DNA of 64,000 bases, taken from assembly GCF_032248695.1 (NCBI RefSeq), contig NZ_JAVHXC010000005.1:1-64000 (forward strand). The letters run 5' to 3'. A program made the translations under genes and the position numbers. Position 1 is the first letter of the stretch. Each line of letters starts with the position of its first letter. The DNA is from Dietzia sp032248695. GTDB lineage: Bacteria; Actinomycetota; Actinomycetes; Mycobacteriales; Mycobacteriaceae. This document shows positions 44,767 to 53,089 of this stretch, in pieces. Below the pieces are notes generated by a model. The model made no database searches. It was not told the DNA's origin and saw only the letters and a program-made list of their open reading frames with translations.

Positions 44767-46068
44767 TCAGCCCCGTCCGGTGAGCATGTCGGACCACAGC
44801 GTGGTGAACCCGGGCAGGGTCTTGGAGGTGCACTCGACGTCGTCGACCTCGACGCCCGGCACGGCCAGTCCGACGATGGCGCCCGCGGTGGCCATGCGGT
44901 GGTCGGCGTAGGCGCGCCACGGGGCGCCGCGCAGGGGGGCGGGCGTGATCTCGAGGCTGTCGTCGAGCTCGGTGACGCCGCAGCCGACGGCCCCCAGTTC
45001 CGCCGCCAGGGCGGCGAGGCGATCGGTCTCGTGCCCGCGCAGGTGCGCGATCCCCGTGAGGCGGGAGGGGCCGTCGGCCAGGGCGCACAGGGCGGCGACG
45101 GTGGGGGTGAGCTCGCCGACGGCGGACATGTCCCACTCGACGGGGGAGAGGCGGGAGGGGCCGACGACGACGAGGGTGCCGTGTTCGGCCCCGTCGGCGA
45201 TCTCGAGGGTCACGGACGCGCCCATGGCCCGCAGGATGTCGCGGATGGCGTCGCCGGGCTGGGTCGTGGTGGCGGGCCAGTGCGGGATCCGGACGGTCCC
45301 GCCGGTCACGGCGGCGGCGGCGAGGAACGGGGTGGCGTTGGACAGGTCGGGCTCCACGACCCGGTCGACGGCCGCGATCGGCCCGGGGGCGACCCGCCAG
45401 GACGACGGGGTCGGCTGCTCGACGGTGAGGCCGGCCTCCCGGAGCATCGCCAGGGTCATCTCGATGTGCGGGCCCGACGGGACGGGTGAGGCGCCCGAGT
45501 GGACGAGCTCGAGCCCGTCGTCGAACCGGGCGGCCGACAGCAGGAGGCCGGAGACGAACTGCGAGGAGGCCGAGGCGTCGATCTCCACCCGGCCGCCGCG
45601 CAGCGAGCCCGTGCCCTCGACGGTGAACGGGAGGCGGTCCCCGTCGATCCGCGCGCCGAGGGCCCGGAGGGCGTCCAGGACGGTGGACTGCGGGCGTACG
45701 CGCGCCGCGGGGTCGCCGTCGAAGGTGGAGGCGCCGGTGGCGAGGGCCGCGATCGGCGGGACGAATCGCATGACCGTCCCGGCCAGGCCGCAGTCGATCT
45801 CCCCGCCGCGCAGCGGCCCGGGGGTGATGAGCAGGTCGGTGTCGTCCGGCCCGAGGGACCCCGAGGGGCCCTCCACGCGGGCGCCCAGGGACCGCAGGGC
45901 GGCGATCATGAGGTCGGTGTCCCGGCTGCGCAGCGTCCCGGTCAGGCGGGACGGACCGTCGGCCAGGGCGGCGAGCGGCAGGGCGCGGTTCGTCAGCGAC
46001 TTGGATCCGGGGACAACGACGTCGGCGTCCACGGGGGCGGTGGCGACGGGGGCGCTCCAATGACTCAC
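44767..46068 (-). CDS. aroA: 3-phosphoshikimate 1-carboxyvinyltransferase
   Basis: EPSP synthase of the shikimate pathway, joining shikimate 3-phosphate and phosphoenolpyruvate. The 433-residue protein shows the PEP loop VVPGSKSLTNRALPLAAL, GLAGTVMRFVPPIAAL, and the C-terminal YADHRMATAGAIVGLA, plus the second-domain DMSAVGELTPTVAALCAL. The GTG at 46068 follows GACAAT (minus strand, complement of 46075-46080) by six bases, so it is probably leaderless; an in-frame ATG at 46086 lies upstream of that hexamer. It is divergent from the SRAP gene by only 58 bases. Confidence 0.94.
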   Translation of the reverse strand: MSHWSAPVATAPVDADVVVPGSKSLTNRALPLAALADGPSRLTGTLRSRDTDLMIAALRSLGARVEGPSGSLGPDDTDLLITPGPLRGGEIDCGLAGTVMRFVPPIAALATGASTFDGDPAARVRPQSTVLDALRALGARIDGDRLPFTVEGTGSLRGGRVEIDASASSQFVSGLLLSAARFDDGLELVHSGASPVPSGPHIEMTLAMLREAGLTVEQPTPSSWRVAPGPIAAVDRVVEPDLSNATPFLAAAAVTGGTVRIPHWPATTTQPGDAIRDILRAMGASVTLEIADGAEHGTLVVVGPSRLSPVEWDMSAVGELTPTVAALCALADGPSRLTGIAHLRGHETDRLAALAAELGAVGCGVTELDDSLEITPAPLRGAPWRAYADHRMATAGAIVGLAVPGVEVDDVECTSKTLPGFTTLWSDMLTGRG

Positions 46069-46126
46069 CCGGCCATTGTCGCCCATCGCGGCGGCTTCCG
46101 GCGGACCCGGGTGGGAGGATGTCGGC

Positions 46127-46930
46127 ATGTGTGGACGGTTCTCGCTCTCCTCCGACCCCGCGCAGCTCGCGATGGAGCTCGACGCGGTCGACGAGGCCTC
46201 GGCCCCGCCCGCCGGGCTGTACCCGGACAGCGCGCCGACGACCCCCCGCTTCAACATCGCGCCCACCACGACCGTCCCCGTCCTCACGCTGGACGTGCCC
46301 CGCGAGAGCCTCGATGACGGCGCGGGCCCGGCGGCGCCGCGGCGGGTGCTGCGGGCCATGCGGTGGGGGCTGGTCCCGTCGTGGACCGCGGACTCCCGGC
46401 GCCTGCCCACCCTGTTCAACGCCCGGGTGGAGACCGCGGCCACCAAGCCCGCGTTCCGCAACGCCGTCGCGCGGCGGCACTGTGTGGTCCCGATGGACGG
46501 ATGGTACGAGTGGGTCCCCGGCGAGCCGGCGGCGCCGGGGGCCGGGGCGGGGCGCAAGCAGCCGTACTTCATGAGCCTGCCGGGTGACCGCGGACTGCTG
46601 ATGGCCGGGCTGTGGGAGGCGCGCCGTGATCCGGCGGACCCGTCCCTCACCCAGTTGTCGTGCACGATCCTCACCACCGAGGCGCTGGGGTCGTTGCGGC
46701 GGGTCCACGACCGGATGCCGCTGGTCGTGGCGCCGGGCCTGGTGTCGGACTGGCTGGACCCGGCCGTGATCGGCGACCCGCGCGCGCTGGTCGACGGCGC
46801 CGGCGGGGATCTGGCGGCGTGGGCGGAGTCGGTGGAGATCCGGCCGGTGTCCCCGGCGGTGTCGAACGTCCGCAACGAGGGGCCGGAGCTCGTGCGGCCC
46901 GTCGATCCCACCGAGGGGATGTTGTTCTAG
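46127..46930 (+). CDS. SRAP (HMCES/YedK-type) DNA-repair protein
   Basis: Crosslinks to abasic sites in single-stranded DNA and shields them. The 267-residue protein begins MCGRFSLSS, with Cys2 exposed as catalytic residue after methionine removal, then PRFNIAPTTTVPVL, MRWGLVPSWT, LFNARVETAATKPAFRNAV, the glutamate in DGWYEWVP and the histidine in RVHDRMPLVV. All key SRAP residues are present. The ATG at 46127 must be the start since Cys2 is required; GAGGAT six bases earlier suggests a leaderless transcript. Its TAG overlaps the stop of the convergent ybaK gene within a CTAG. Confidence 0.93.
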   Translation: MCGRFSLSSDPAQLAMELDAVDEASAPPAGLYPDSAPTTPRFNIAPTTTVPVLTLDVPRESLDDGAGPAAPRRVLRAMRWGLVPSWTADSRRLPTLFNARVETAATKPAFRNAVARRHCVVPMDGWYEWVPGEPAAPGAGAGRKQPYFMSLPGDRGLLMAGLWEARRDPADPSLTQLSCTILTTEALGSLRRVHDRMPLVVAPGLVSDWLDPAVIGDPRALVDGAGGDLAAWAESVEIRPVSPAVSNVRNEGPELVRPVDPTEGMLF

Positions 46931-47481
46931 CGGGACGTCGTGACGGGTGCCGTCACCGCCCCGGTGACCCGGACCAGGTCGGCCGGGGCGATCTCGATCT
47001 CCCACCCGCGCCGGCCCGCACTGCACAGGATGGTGGGGTGGTCGAGCGCGGAGACGTCCACGACCGTGGCCAGGGCGCGCTTCTGTCCGACGGGGGAGAC
47101 GCCGCCGACCACGTAGCCGGTGGTCTTCTCCGCCACCTCGACCGGTGCGAGCGCGGCCTTGCCGCAGCCCAGCGCGCTGGCCGCCGCCTTGAGGTCCAAC
47201 GAGCTCGTCACCGGCAGCACCGCCACCGCGAGGGCGGTCCGGGAGCCCGCCGGGGGACGCCCGGTCGCCAGGACGAGGGTCTTGAAGACCCGGGCGGGGT
47301 CGACGCCCAGCCGGTCGCCCATCACGCGGGCGGCCTCGTCGCCGTAGGCGGCGTCACCGCTCGCGTCGTACGTGTGCACCTCGTGGGCGACCCCGGCGGC
47401 CCGCAGCGCGGCGATCGCGGGGGTCGCCGGGGCGCCACCGCGCCCGCCCGTCGTGCCGCCCCGCCCGCTCTTCTTCGCCAC
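46927..47481 (-). CDS. ybaK: YbaK/EbsC-family aminoacyl-tRNA deacylase
   Basis: Expected to hydrolyse mischarged Cys-tRNA(Pro). The 184-residue protein shows AAGVAHEVHTYDASGDAAYG, DRLGVDPARVFKTLVLATG with the conserved lysine of the editing site, LDLKAAASALGCGKAALAP, and the GGVSPVG loop that binds the aminoacyl end. Length and motifs fit YbaK. Its TAG is shared with the SRAP gene's TAG in a CTAG palindrome. Confidence 0.88.
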   Translation of the reverse strand: MAKKSGRGGTTGGRGGAPATPAIAALRAAGVAHEVHTYDASGDAAYGDEAARVMGDRLGVDPARVFKTLVLATGRPPAGSRTALAVAVLPVTSSLDLKAAASALGCGKAALAPVEVAEKTTGYVVGGVSPVGQKRALATVVDVSALDHPTILCSAGRRGWEIEIAPADLVRVTGAVTAPVTTSR

Positions 47482-47509
47482 GGTGGGTCAGCGTAGTGCG
47501 CGCCCGGGT

Positions 47510-47537
47510 CGGAATACCGAGGTGGCGGTGGGCGTTG
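47510..47537 (+). promoter_or_regulatory. SigH-type promoter in front of sigH
   Basis: cGGAATA (47510-47516), 16 bases, then CGTT (47533-47536) matches the known mycobacterial SigH consensus GGGAAYA-N16/17-CGTT except at the third-last G. This predicts autoregulation of sigH with a start near 47543 and a short leader. Confidence 0.65.
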
Positions 47538-47586
47538 ATCCTGTGCGAGTGCCCCGGGATGGTCCGGGGACGGGAAGGAGGGTGCG

Positions 47587-48264
47587 ATGCGGACCGCGGT
47601 CCTCGACGCCCCGGGTGTGCGGTTAGACTCCGGGACATCGACAGGTGAGGAGTTCCGGTTGCCGACCGAGTTGCAGCCCGACGAGGCCGACCAGCGCGCC
47701 GAGCAGTTCGAGGAGCTGGCCATGCCGCTTCTCGACCAGCTGTACGGCGCCGCCTTGCGGATGACCAGGAATCCCGCCGATGCCGAGGACCTGGTGCAGG
47801 AGGCCTACGCCAAGGCGTTCGCCGGGTTCCACTCGTTCAAGCAGGGGACCAACTTCCGGGCCTGGATGCACCGCATCCTCACCAACGCCTACATCAACCA
47901 CTACCGCAAGCGGCAGCGGCAACCCGCGCAGTACCCGACCGACGAGATCACCGACTGGCAGCTCGCCGCGGCGGCCGAGCACACCTCGACGGGCCTGCGC
48001 TCGGCGGAGGTCGAGGCCATGGAGTTGCTGCCGGACGACGAGATCCGTGCGGCGCTGGCCGAACTGCCCGAGGAGTTCCGGATGGCGGTCTACTACGCCG
48101 ACGTCCAGGACCTGCCGTACAAGGAGATCGCCGAGATCATGGACACCCCGCTGGGGACCGTGATGTCACGTCTCCACCGTGGCCGTAAGCAGCTGCGGGA
48201 GCTCCTGCGGGATGTCGCCACCGAGCGGGGTTTCGGCCGTGACCGCGAGGAGGGGGCGAAGTGA
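47587..48264 (+). CDS. sigH: ECF sigma factor SigH
   Basis: Group IV sigma factor for oxidative and heat stress genes (thioredoxin, mycothiol, SigE/SigB). The 225-residue protein has region 2 (ALRMTRNPADAEDLVQEAYA, FKQGTNFRAWMHRILTNAYI) and region 4 (DLPYKEIAEIMDTPLGTVMS, RLHRGRKQLRELL). The first 35 residues are variable, so the exact start (ATG 47587 or a later GTG) is less certain. A SigH-like promoter precedes it and the anti-sigma gene overlaps its stop, the usual sigH-rshA arrangement. Confidence 0.93.
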   Translation: MRTAVLDAPGVRLDSGTSTGEEFRLPTELQPDEADQRAEQFEELAMPLLDQLYGAALRMTRNPADAEDLVQEAYAKAFAGFHSFKQGTNFRAWMHRILTNAYINHYRKRQRQPAQYPTDEITDWQLAAAAEHTSTGLRSAEVEAMELLPDDEIRAALAELPEEFRMAVYYADVQDLPYKEIAEIMDTPLGTVMSRLHRGRKQLRELLRDVATERGFGRDREEGAK

Positions 48265-48590
48265 TGAGAGAGCACGATCCGCGCCTCGACGAGATCGACT
48301 GCCGGGCGGCGATGCGGGACCTGTCGCTACTCGTGGACCTCGAGTGTGACGACGCGTGCCGGTCGCGCCTCGAGCATCATCTCGCCGGCTGTCCGGACTG
48401 CCGCGAGATGTTCCTGTCGGAGCGCCGTCTCAAGGCCAAGATCTCGAGTTCGTGCTGTGAGAAAGCGCCGTCCGGGCTGCGGGAGCGTCTCATGGTGGAG
48501 ATCCGGCGTACCACGGTGACCACGACGGACGCGGACGGCACCACGGTGGTGCACCAGCGCACGACGGTCGAGCGCCGCGACCTGACCTGA
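48264..48590 (+). CDS. rshA: Zinc anti-sigma factor RshA
   Basis: Redox-sensitive partner that holds SigH inactive until its cysteines are oxidised. The 108-residue protein has the ZAS core: ECDDACRSRLEHHLAGCPDC, with the HxxxCxxC zinc motif, and an extra SSSCCEKA pair. The ATG at 48264 shares its A with the sigH TGA and has gagggggcg upstream; the GTG at 48261 is an alternative. Overlap with sigH ensures coupled production. Confidence 0.92.
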   Translation: MREHDPRLDEIDCRAAMRDLSLLVDLECDDACRSRLEHHLAGCPDCREMFLSERRLKAKISSSCCEKAPSGLRERLMVEIRRTTVTTTDADGTTVVHQRTTVERRDLT

Positions 48591-48601
48591 CCCGCGGACA
48601 C

Positions 48602-48640
48602 GATGAGGGGCGGGCACCGGACCGGTGCCCGCCCCTCATC
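48602..48640. terminator. Two-way hairpin between rshA and bL37
   Basis: gatgaggggcgggcaccgg (48602-48620) and ccggtgcccgcccctcatc (48622-48640) are perfect 19-base complements around a single base. It lies between two converging genes. Confidence 0.75.
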
Positions 48641-48659
48641 GCATCCGTGTGGTCCGGAC

Positions 48660-48734
48660 TCAGCTGTTCGGACGCTTGCCGTGGTTGGCGTTCTTCTTAC
48701 GGCGATCCCGCCTCTTGCGGCCACGCTTGCTCAT
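48660..48734 (-). CDS. 50S ribosomal protein bL37
   Basis: A 24-residue, extremely basic protein of the large ribosomal subunit found in actinobacteria. The product reads MSKRGRKRRDRRKK then NANHGKRPNS, which I recognise as close to mycobacterial bL37. The ATG at 48734 has a near-perfect ribosome site (aaaggagg) six bases upstream, and its end is next to a strong two-way terminator. Too short for most gene finders. The same neighbourhood (sigH, rshA, biotinyl protein, whiB1) holds it in relatives, as far as I recall. Confidence 0.88.
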   Translation of the reverse strand: MSKRGRKRRDRRKKNANHGKRPNS

Positions 48735-48838
48735 GGTCGCCTCCTTTCGTCGGTGTACAAGTCTTCCATGTGCGGGCCCGTGTGGTTGCATTGGAGGTGT
48801 CCGGGGGCCGCCTTCGAGGAAGTAGAGGAACAATCCGT

Positions 48839-49054
48839 ATGGCTGAACAGGTCCGTGCCGAGATGGTCGCGAACGTCATGGAGGTCGTCGCGGCGGTCGG
48901 CACCGAGGTCGCCGAGGGCGACACGATCGTGCTCCTCGAGTCGATGAAGATGGAGATCCCGGTGTTGTGCGAGACCTCCGGCACCGTCTCCGAGGTGGCG
49001 GTGAAGCCGGGTGATGTCATCCAGGCGGGTGACCTCATCGCGGTCATCGACTGA
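48839..49054 (+). CDS. Small biotinyl/lipoyl carrier protein (TB7.3-like)
   Basis: A 71-residue stand-alone biotinyl domain, very like mycobacterial TB7.3 (Rv3221c). It contains the modification motif LLESMKMEIPVL, with the central lysine, flanked by VGTEVAEGDTIV and KPGDVIQAGDLIAVID. It is presumably biotinylated by BirA of this window; its partner carboxyltransferase is unknown. The ATG follows agtagaggaaca. The PdtaS histidine-kinase gene that sits between this gene and whiB1 in M. tuberculosis is absent. Confidence 0.9.
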   Translation: MAEQVRAEMVANVMEVVAAVGTEVAEGDTIVLLESMKMEIPVLCETSGTVSEVAVKPGDVIQAGDLIAVID

Positions 49055-49068
49055 CGGGTCGGGGCCCG

Positions 49069-49120
49069 TACGCCGAAGGCCGGCCCGTTCCCGCTGGGGG
49101 AGGGGCCGGCCTTCGGCGTA
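49069..49120. terminator. Two-way hairpin between the biotinyl-protein gene and whiB1
   Basis: tacgccgaaggccggccc (49069-49086) and gggccggccttcggcgta (49103-49120) are perfect 18-base complements with a 16-base loop, between convergent gene ends. Confidence 0.75.
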
Positions 49121-49132
49121 TGTGGTCTTGGA

Positions 49133-49381
49133 TCAGACGGTGGTGCGGGTGCGCGCGCGGCGACGCTTGAGGGCGCGACGCTCGTCCTCGCTCATGCCGC
49201 CCCAGACGCCCGCGTCCTGGCCGGACTCGAGGGCCCAGGACAGGCACTCGGCGGTGACGGGGCACCGGTTGCAGACGATCTTCGCCTCGGCGATCTGGGC
49301 GAGGGCGGGTCCGGAATTGCCGACGGGGAAGAACAGCTCGGGATCCTCGTCGCGACAGATGGCCTTGTGACGCCAGTCCAT
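49133..49381 (-). CDS. whiB1: WhiB-family iron-sulfur regulator WhiB1
   Basis: Essential nitric-oxide-sensing iron-sulfur protein that binds the primary sigma factor in mycobacteria. The 82-residue protein has the four cysteines (HKAIC, then AKIVCNRCPVTAEC), AGVWGGMSEDERRALKRRRA, and the WhiB1-type start MDWRHKAICRDEDPELFFP. The ATG at 49381 has cgaaggagt just upstream. The long upstream region suggests complex control. Confidence 0.94.
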   Translation of the reverse strand: MDWRHKAICRDEDPELFFPVGNSGPALAQIAEAKIVCNRCPVTAECLSWALESGQDAGVWGGMSEDERRALKRRRARTRTTV

Positions 49382-49771
49382 GGGAACTCCTTCGATGTGA
49401 GACCGTGATCGGGTGCACCGGGCAGCACGAACAGCCGCCATCGACTCGCGGACAGGTAGTATCCGCGTGAGGACGTGCGTGTTCGGTGACACCCGGCGGG
49501 GTGGGGGTTGGGGGATTACCCGCTCCGCGGGCTCGCTCCTGATCGGAGAAGCTCCCGGTTAAGGCGAGGCAAACACGGTGTGTCTGCGCTGTTACAAATG
49601 ATCGTCCCACGATTTCATGACAAGTCAATACGTTCCGGCGTCTATGTGGTAAACGTCACGCGCCTTGTCAAATCGGGGGAAAACCGCACCACAGAGGCGG
49701 TAATGGCCTAGATGGACCCCGGTCCAGCTGGCGGTTTCGGTGGCGTGGCCGGGCCCGCTTAGTCTGAAGAG
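49382..49771. promoter_or_regulatory. whiB1 upstream control region
   Basis: A 390-base gap between divergent whiB1 and a membrane-protein gene, with visibly lower GC than the rest of the window between about 49560 and 49720. TGTGG-taaacg-TCACG (49645-49660) matches the CRP consensus TGTGA-N6-TCACA at 8 of 10 positions; whiB1 of M. tuberculosis is known to be CRP-controlled. On the plus strand TAGTCT (49760-49765) lies six bases before the membrane-protein GTG. No small RNA could be supported. Confidence 0.4.
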
Positions 49772-50200
49772 GTGAACGTGAGACGACCAGAAGACCGCGG
49801 TGTACCGGCGGATCCGCGCACGGCGATCCCCACCCCGGTCCGCCTCGCCGGGTGGATCGCGTCGGCCCAGGGGTTGATCGGTGTGGGGATCGCCGTCGCC
49901 CTGTTCGTCCGGGCGTTGGGCGGGCACCGCGAGGAGACGGTCGTCATCAGCGGCTACGGCACCGCGGTGTGGTTCGCGATCCTCGGCGGTGGACTGCTCG
50001 CCGCCGGGATCGGCTTGTTGCGCGGCCGTCGGTGGGGTCGCGGGCTCGTCGTGATCGCCGAGCTGTTGCTGCTGTTCGTCGCCTGGTACGTCGGGGTGGG
50101 GTCCGGTCAGTACCTCGCGGGGGTCGTCCTGGCGGTCGTGTGCGCGACGGCCCTGGTGTCGCTCTTCCGCCGGGACGCGGTCGAGTGGTACGCGGTCTGA
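49772..50200 (+). CDS. Small integral membrane protein (Rv3217c-like)
   Basis: A 142-residue protein with four predicted membrane helices: VRLAGWIASAQGLIGVGIAV, AVWFAILGGGLLAAGIGLL, GLVVIAELLLLFVAWYVGVG and YLAGVVLAVVCATALVSLF. It ends in a charged FRRDAVEWYAV that is typical of this actinobacterial family. The GTG at 49772 follows TAGTCT by six bases, so it is probably leaderless. Function unknown. Confidence 0.78.
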   Translation: MNVRRPEDRGVPADPRTAIPTPVRLAGWIASAQGLIGVGIAVALFVRALGGHREETVVISGYGTAVWFAILGGGLLAAGIGLLRGRRWGRGLVVIAELLLLFVAWYVGVGSGQYLAGVVLAVVCATALVSLFRRDAVEWYAV

Positions 50201-50204
50201 CCGC

Positions 50205-51518
50205 TCAGGCGAGCAGTTTGTGGGCGTGGATCGCGCCGCCCCTGCGCTCGTAGAGGATGTCCCCGATCTGCGACAGCCCGGTCACGGCCGCGGTGTCGCC
50301 CGGGGCGGCGTCCGCGTCGGAGGTGGTCGCGAGCCGGCCGCTCTCCGTTCCACTCGCGTGGTCGACCACGCGGAAGCCGTCCGCGGCGGGGACCAGGACC
50401 CAGTCGCGGGCGGTGGTGACGTCGGGGTCGGGTGACCAGCCCCCGGTCAGGCCGGGGCCGGTGGTCCCGGGGGCGGTCCAGGCGTGGGCGCCCGTGGACG
50501 TGGAGAAGGCGTGCGTCGCCTGGCCGTCGAACCACCGTGCCTGGGTGTCGTCCCCGGCCAGGGTCGCCCGGCCGGGGGTGAGTGCCGGTGCGGCGGGCAG
50601 CGCGAGCACGGGGGTGCAGTCGCGGGGTCCGGTGAACCACTCCACCGCCCACGCGCCGCCCCGGTCGGTCAGGGCGAGGACGCCGTCGTCGCTGACGTCG
50701 ATGATCCAGAGGGAGTCGGCGCCGGTGGTGTCGGAGGCGATGTCCTCGGGCGTGCGACTGTCCTCGGGGACGGTCTCGGAGAGGGTGAGCCGGGCGGAGT
50801 CGTCGCCCGGGCAGCGTTCCGCCACCGCGAACCGCTCGTCGGTGAGGTCGGCGGTGCCGAGCGTGCACCCGGTGCGCGGCTGCATGCCCGCCTCCTGCGG
50901 CGCCTCGACGGCGCCGTACTCGACGGTGCGCACGAGGTCGTCGCGCCAGATCTCGAGCCGGTCGGGGCCCAGCGCGAGCGCGTGCCGCCAGGTGGAGGTG
51001 AGTGTCATGGTGTCCGCGAAGGCGCTCTGGCGGGTGCTGCTGTACTGCTGCGTCGTCGGGTCGAGGGCGGTCACGTCGCTGCACCCGGACGCCCCGTCGA
51101 ATGCGGCGGCGAGGACGTCGGCGTAGAACGTCGCCGCGCAGAAGGTCCCGGCGTGGGAGTAGGACCACTCCGGTTCGCCGGAGCCGGCGTCGCGGCCGAT
51201 GAGGTCGCCGTCGTCACCGATGGTGACGAGGTTGCCCTTGGTGGTCAGGGGCGGCCCCGAGTCGGCCGACGGGTGCGACCACAATGCCCGGAGCGAGGTC
51301 GGCGGCGCGGTGGCGGGCCCGTAGACGGGCTGTTCGGCGTCGCCGGCGACGAGATCCGAGCGGGCGGCGCTGCCGGTGGCGAGGACGCCGGCGGCCACCG
51401 CGAGCATGACCACGGTGACGACGGCCGCGGTGACGAGGTCACGCCGCGTCCGTCGTTCGGGGGGGACGCCGACGCCCCGCCGTCGCCTACGGGCGGGGGC
51501 GTCCTCGGGTGCGGGCAC
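50205..51518 (-). CDS. Membrane-anchored beta-propeller protein (Rv3212-like)
   Basis: A 437-residue protein with one membrane helix near residues 27-50 (LVTAAVVTVVMLAVAAGVLA) and a large extracytoplasmic part of PQQ-like/propeller repeats: GNLVTIGDDGDLIGRDAGSG, DVTALDPTTQQYSST, DRLEIWRDDLVRTVEYG, WVLVPAADGFRVVDHASGT. Cysteine pairs in AGTFCAATFYA and GASGCSDV suggest disulfides. It follows rhlE (30 bases) on the same strand, as in mycobacteria. Function unknown; the propeller suggests a scaffold or envelope sensor. Confidence 0.75.
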   Translation of the reverse strand: MPAPEDAPARRRRRGVGVPPERRTRRDLVTAAVVTVVMLAVAAGVLATGSAARSDLVAGDAEQPVYGPATAPPTSLRALWSHPSADSGPPLTTKGNLVTIGDDGDLIGRDAGSGEPEWSYSHAGTFCAATFYADVLAAAFDGASGCSDVTALDPTTQQYSSTRQSAFADTMTLTSTWRHALALGPDRLEIWRDDLVRTVEYGAVEAPQEAGMQPRTGCTLGTADLTDERFAVAERCPGDDSARLTLSETVPEDSRTPEDIASDTTGADSLWIIDVSDDGVLALTDRGGAWAVEWFTGPRDCTPVLALPAAPALTPGRATLAGDDTQARWFDGQATHAFSTSTGAHAWTAPGTTGPGLTGGWSPDPDVTTARDWVLVPAADGFRVVDHASGTESGRLATTSDADAAPGDTAAVTGLSQIGDILYERRGGAIHAHKLLA

Positions 51519-51547
51519 GGGTGATCTGCGCGCGGCGGTCGGCCGGG

Positions 51548-53089
51548 TCAGTCCCGACCGGCCTGGTCGGACGACGACGAGGGCCGACGACGGCGACGGC
51601 GGCGCCGGGTGGGGGCCTCCGCGGACCCGGCGGAGGAGTCCGACCCGTCGGTCGCGGTGGGGGAGTCACCCGCGGGGGCGGGCGTAGACGACCCGTCCGT
51701 GCCGGACCTGCTGCCGCGGGTGCGTCGGCGCGCGGGCCGTGCCCCGGATCCCGTGCCCTCACCGGGGCCTCGGGAGCCCCGGTCCTCGCCACGTCGTGGC
51801 GAGCCGGTGCCGGTGGGGGCACCGATCCGCCCGCCGGCGCCCTCGGGGATCCCGAGGTCGGTGCGCAGGTGCGGGGAGGTCGAGTAGGTCTCGGCGGGTT
51901 CGCCGAAGTCGAGGCCGAGGGCCTTGTCGATCAGGCCCCAGCGCGGCAGGTCGTCCCAGTCGACGAGCGTGACGGCGACGCCGGTGCGCCCGGCGCGGCC
52001 GGTGCGTCCGATGCGGTGGACGTAGGTCTTCTCGTCCTCGGGGCACTGGTAGTTGATCACGTGGGTGACGTCGTCGACGTCGATGCCGCGGGCGGCGACG
52101 TCGGTGGCCACGAGCACGTCGACGTCACCGGATCGGAAGGCCTTGAGGGACTTCTCGCGGGCGCCCTGACCGAGGTCGCCGTGGATCGCACCGACGCGGA
52201 ATCCGCGCTCGGCGAGGTCGTCGGCGAGCTTCTGGGCGGTGCGCTTGGTGCGGCAGAAGATCATGGTGGCGCCGCGGCCCTCGGCCTGCAGGATCCGCGC
52301 GACGACCTCCGGCTTGTCCAGGGAGTGGGCCCGGTAGACGTACTGGGTGGTGTTCTCGTGCGTGGCTCCGGAATCGGCGGCCTCGGCGCGGATGTGGGTG
52401 GGCTTGGTGAGGAACGTCCGGGCCAGGGTGATGATCGGGCCGGGCATGGTCGCCGAGAACAGCATGGTCTGGCGCTTCTCGGGCACCATGCGCAGCAGCT
52501 TCTCGATGTCGGGCAGGAAGCCCAGGTCGAGCATCTCGTCGGCCTCGTCCAGGACCAGAGCCTCGACCTTGCCCAGGACCAGCTTGGACTGGTTGGCCAG
52601 GTCGAGCAGGCGACCGGGGGTGCCCACCACCACGTCGACGCCCTTCTCGAGGGCCTCGGTCTGCTGCTCGTACGGGGTGCCGCCGTAGATCGCGAGGACC
52701 TTGAGGGGACGCGTCCCGGAGTCGGTGGGGGCGGTGAGCCCGGTGGCGGCGATCTTGAGGTCCTGGGTGACCTGGATGCACAGCTCACGGGTGGGCACGA
52801 TCACCAGGGCGCGCGGTGTGCCGTCGAGCCGGCGGGTCGCCTCGCCGGTGGAGATGCGGTGCAGGAGCGGTACGCCGAACCCGTAGGTCTTGCCCATGCC
52901 GGTGCGCGCCTGGCCGATGAGGTCGGAGCCGGCAAGGGCCAGCGGCAGGGTGAGTTCCTGGATGGCGAACGTGTGCGTGATCCCGCGTTCGGCGAGGGCC
53001 GTGACGATCTCGGGTCGTACGCCGAGTTCGGCGAAGCTGGGGGAGGAGTCGGAGGACGGGGCGTCGACGACCGCGGTCGTCGTGGCCAT
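51548..53089 (-). CDS. rhlE: DEAD-box RNA helicase (RhlE type)
   Basis: ATP-dependent RNA unwinding in ribosome assembly or mRNA turnover. From the ATG at 53089 the 513-residue protein shows the Q motif, ARTGMGKT (motif I), PTREL, TPGRLLD, VLDEADEM, the SAT motif FSATMPG, IFCRTKRTAQKLADDL, and HRIGRTGRAGRTG. A disordered Arg/Gly/Ser tail ends in a run of eight arginines. A CTG at 53128, 13 codons earlier, has a better ribosome site (gagaaagg) and could be the true start. Divergent from the DUF3107 gene. Confidence 0.9.
   Translation of the reverse strand: MATTTAVVDAPSSDSSPSFAELGVRPEIVTALAERGITHTFAIQELTLPLALAGSDLIGQARTGMGKTYGFGVPLLHRISTGEATRRLDGTPRALVIVPTRELCIQVTQDLKIAATGLTAPTDSGTRPLKVLAIYGGTPYEQQTEALEKGVDVVVGTPGRLLDLANQSKLVLGKVEALVLDEADEMLDLGFLPDIEKLLRMVPEKRQTMLFSATMPGPIITLARTFLTKPTHIRAEAADSGATHENTTQYVYRAHSLDKPEVVARILQAEGRGATMIFCRTKRTAQKLADDLAERGFRVGAIHGDLGQGAREKSLKAFRSGDVDVLVATDVAARGIDVDDVTHVINYQCPEDEKTYVHRIGRTGRAGRTGVAVTLVDWDDLPRWGLIDKALGLDFGEPAETYSTSPHLRTDLGIPEGAGGRIGAPTGTGSPRRGEDRGSRGPGEGTGSGARPARRRTRGSRSGTDGSSTPAPAGDSPTATDGSDSSAGSAEAPTRRRRRRRRPSSSSDQAGRD

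Noticed and set aside
46927..46930. Shared CTAG holding the stop codons of two convergent genes
   Set aside because: Real but simply a compact convergent junction; no sign of function.
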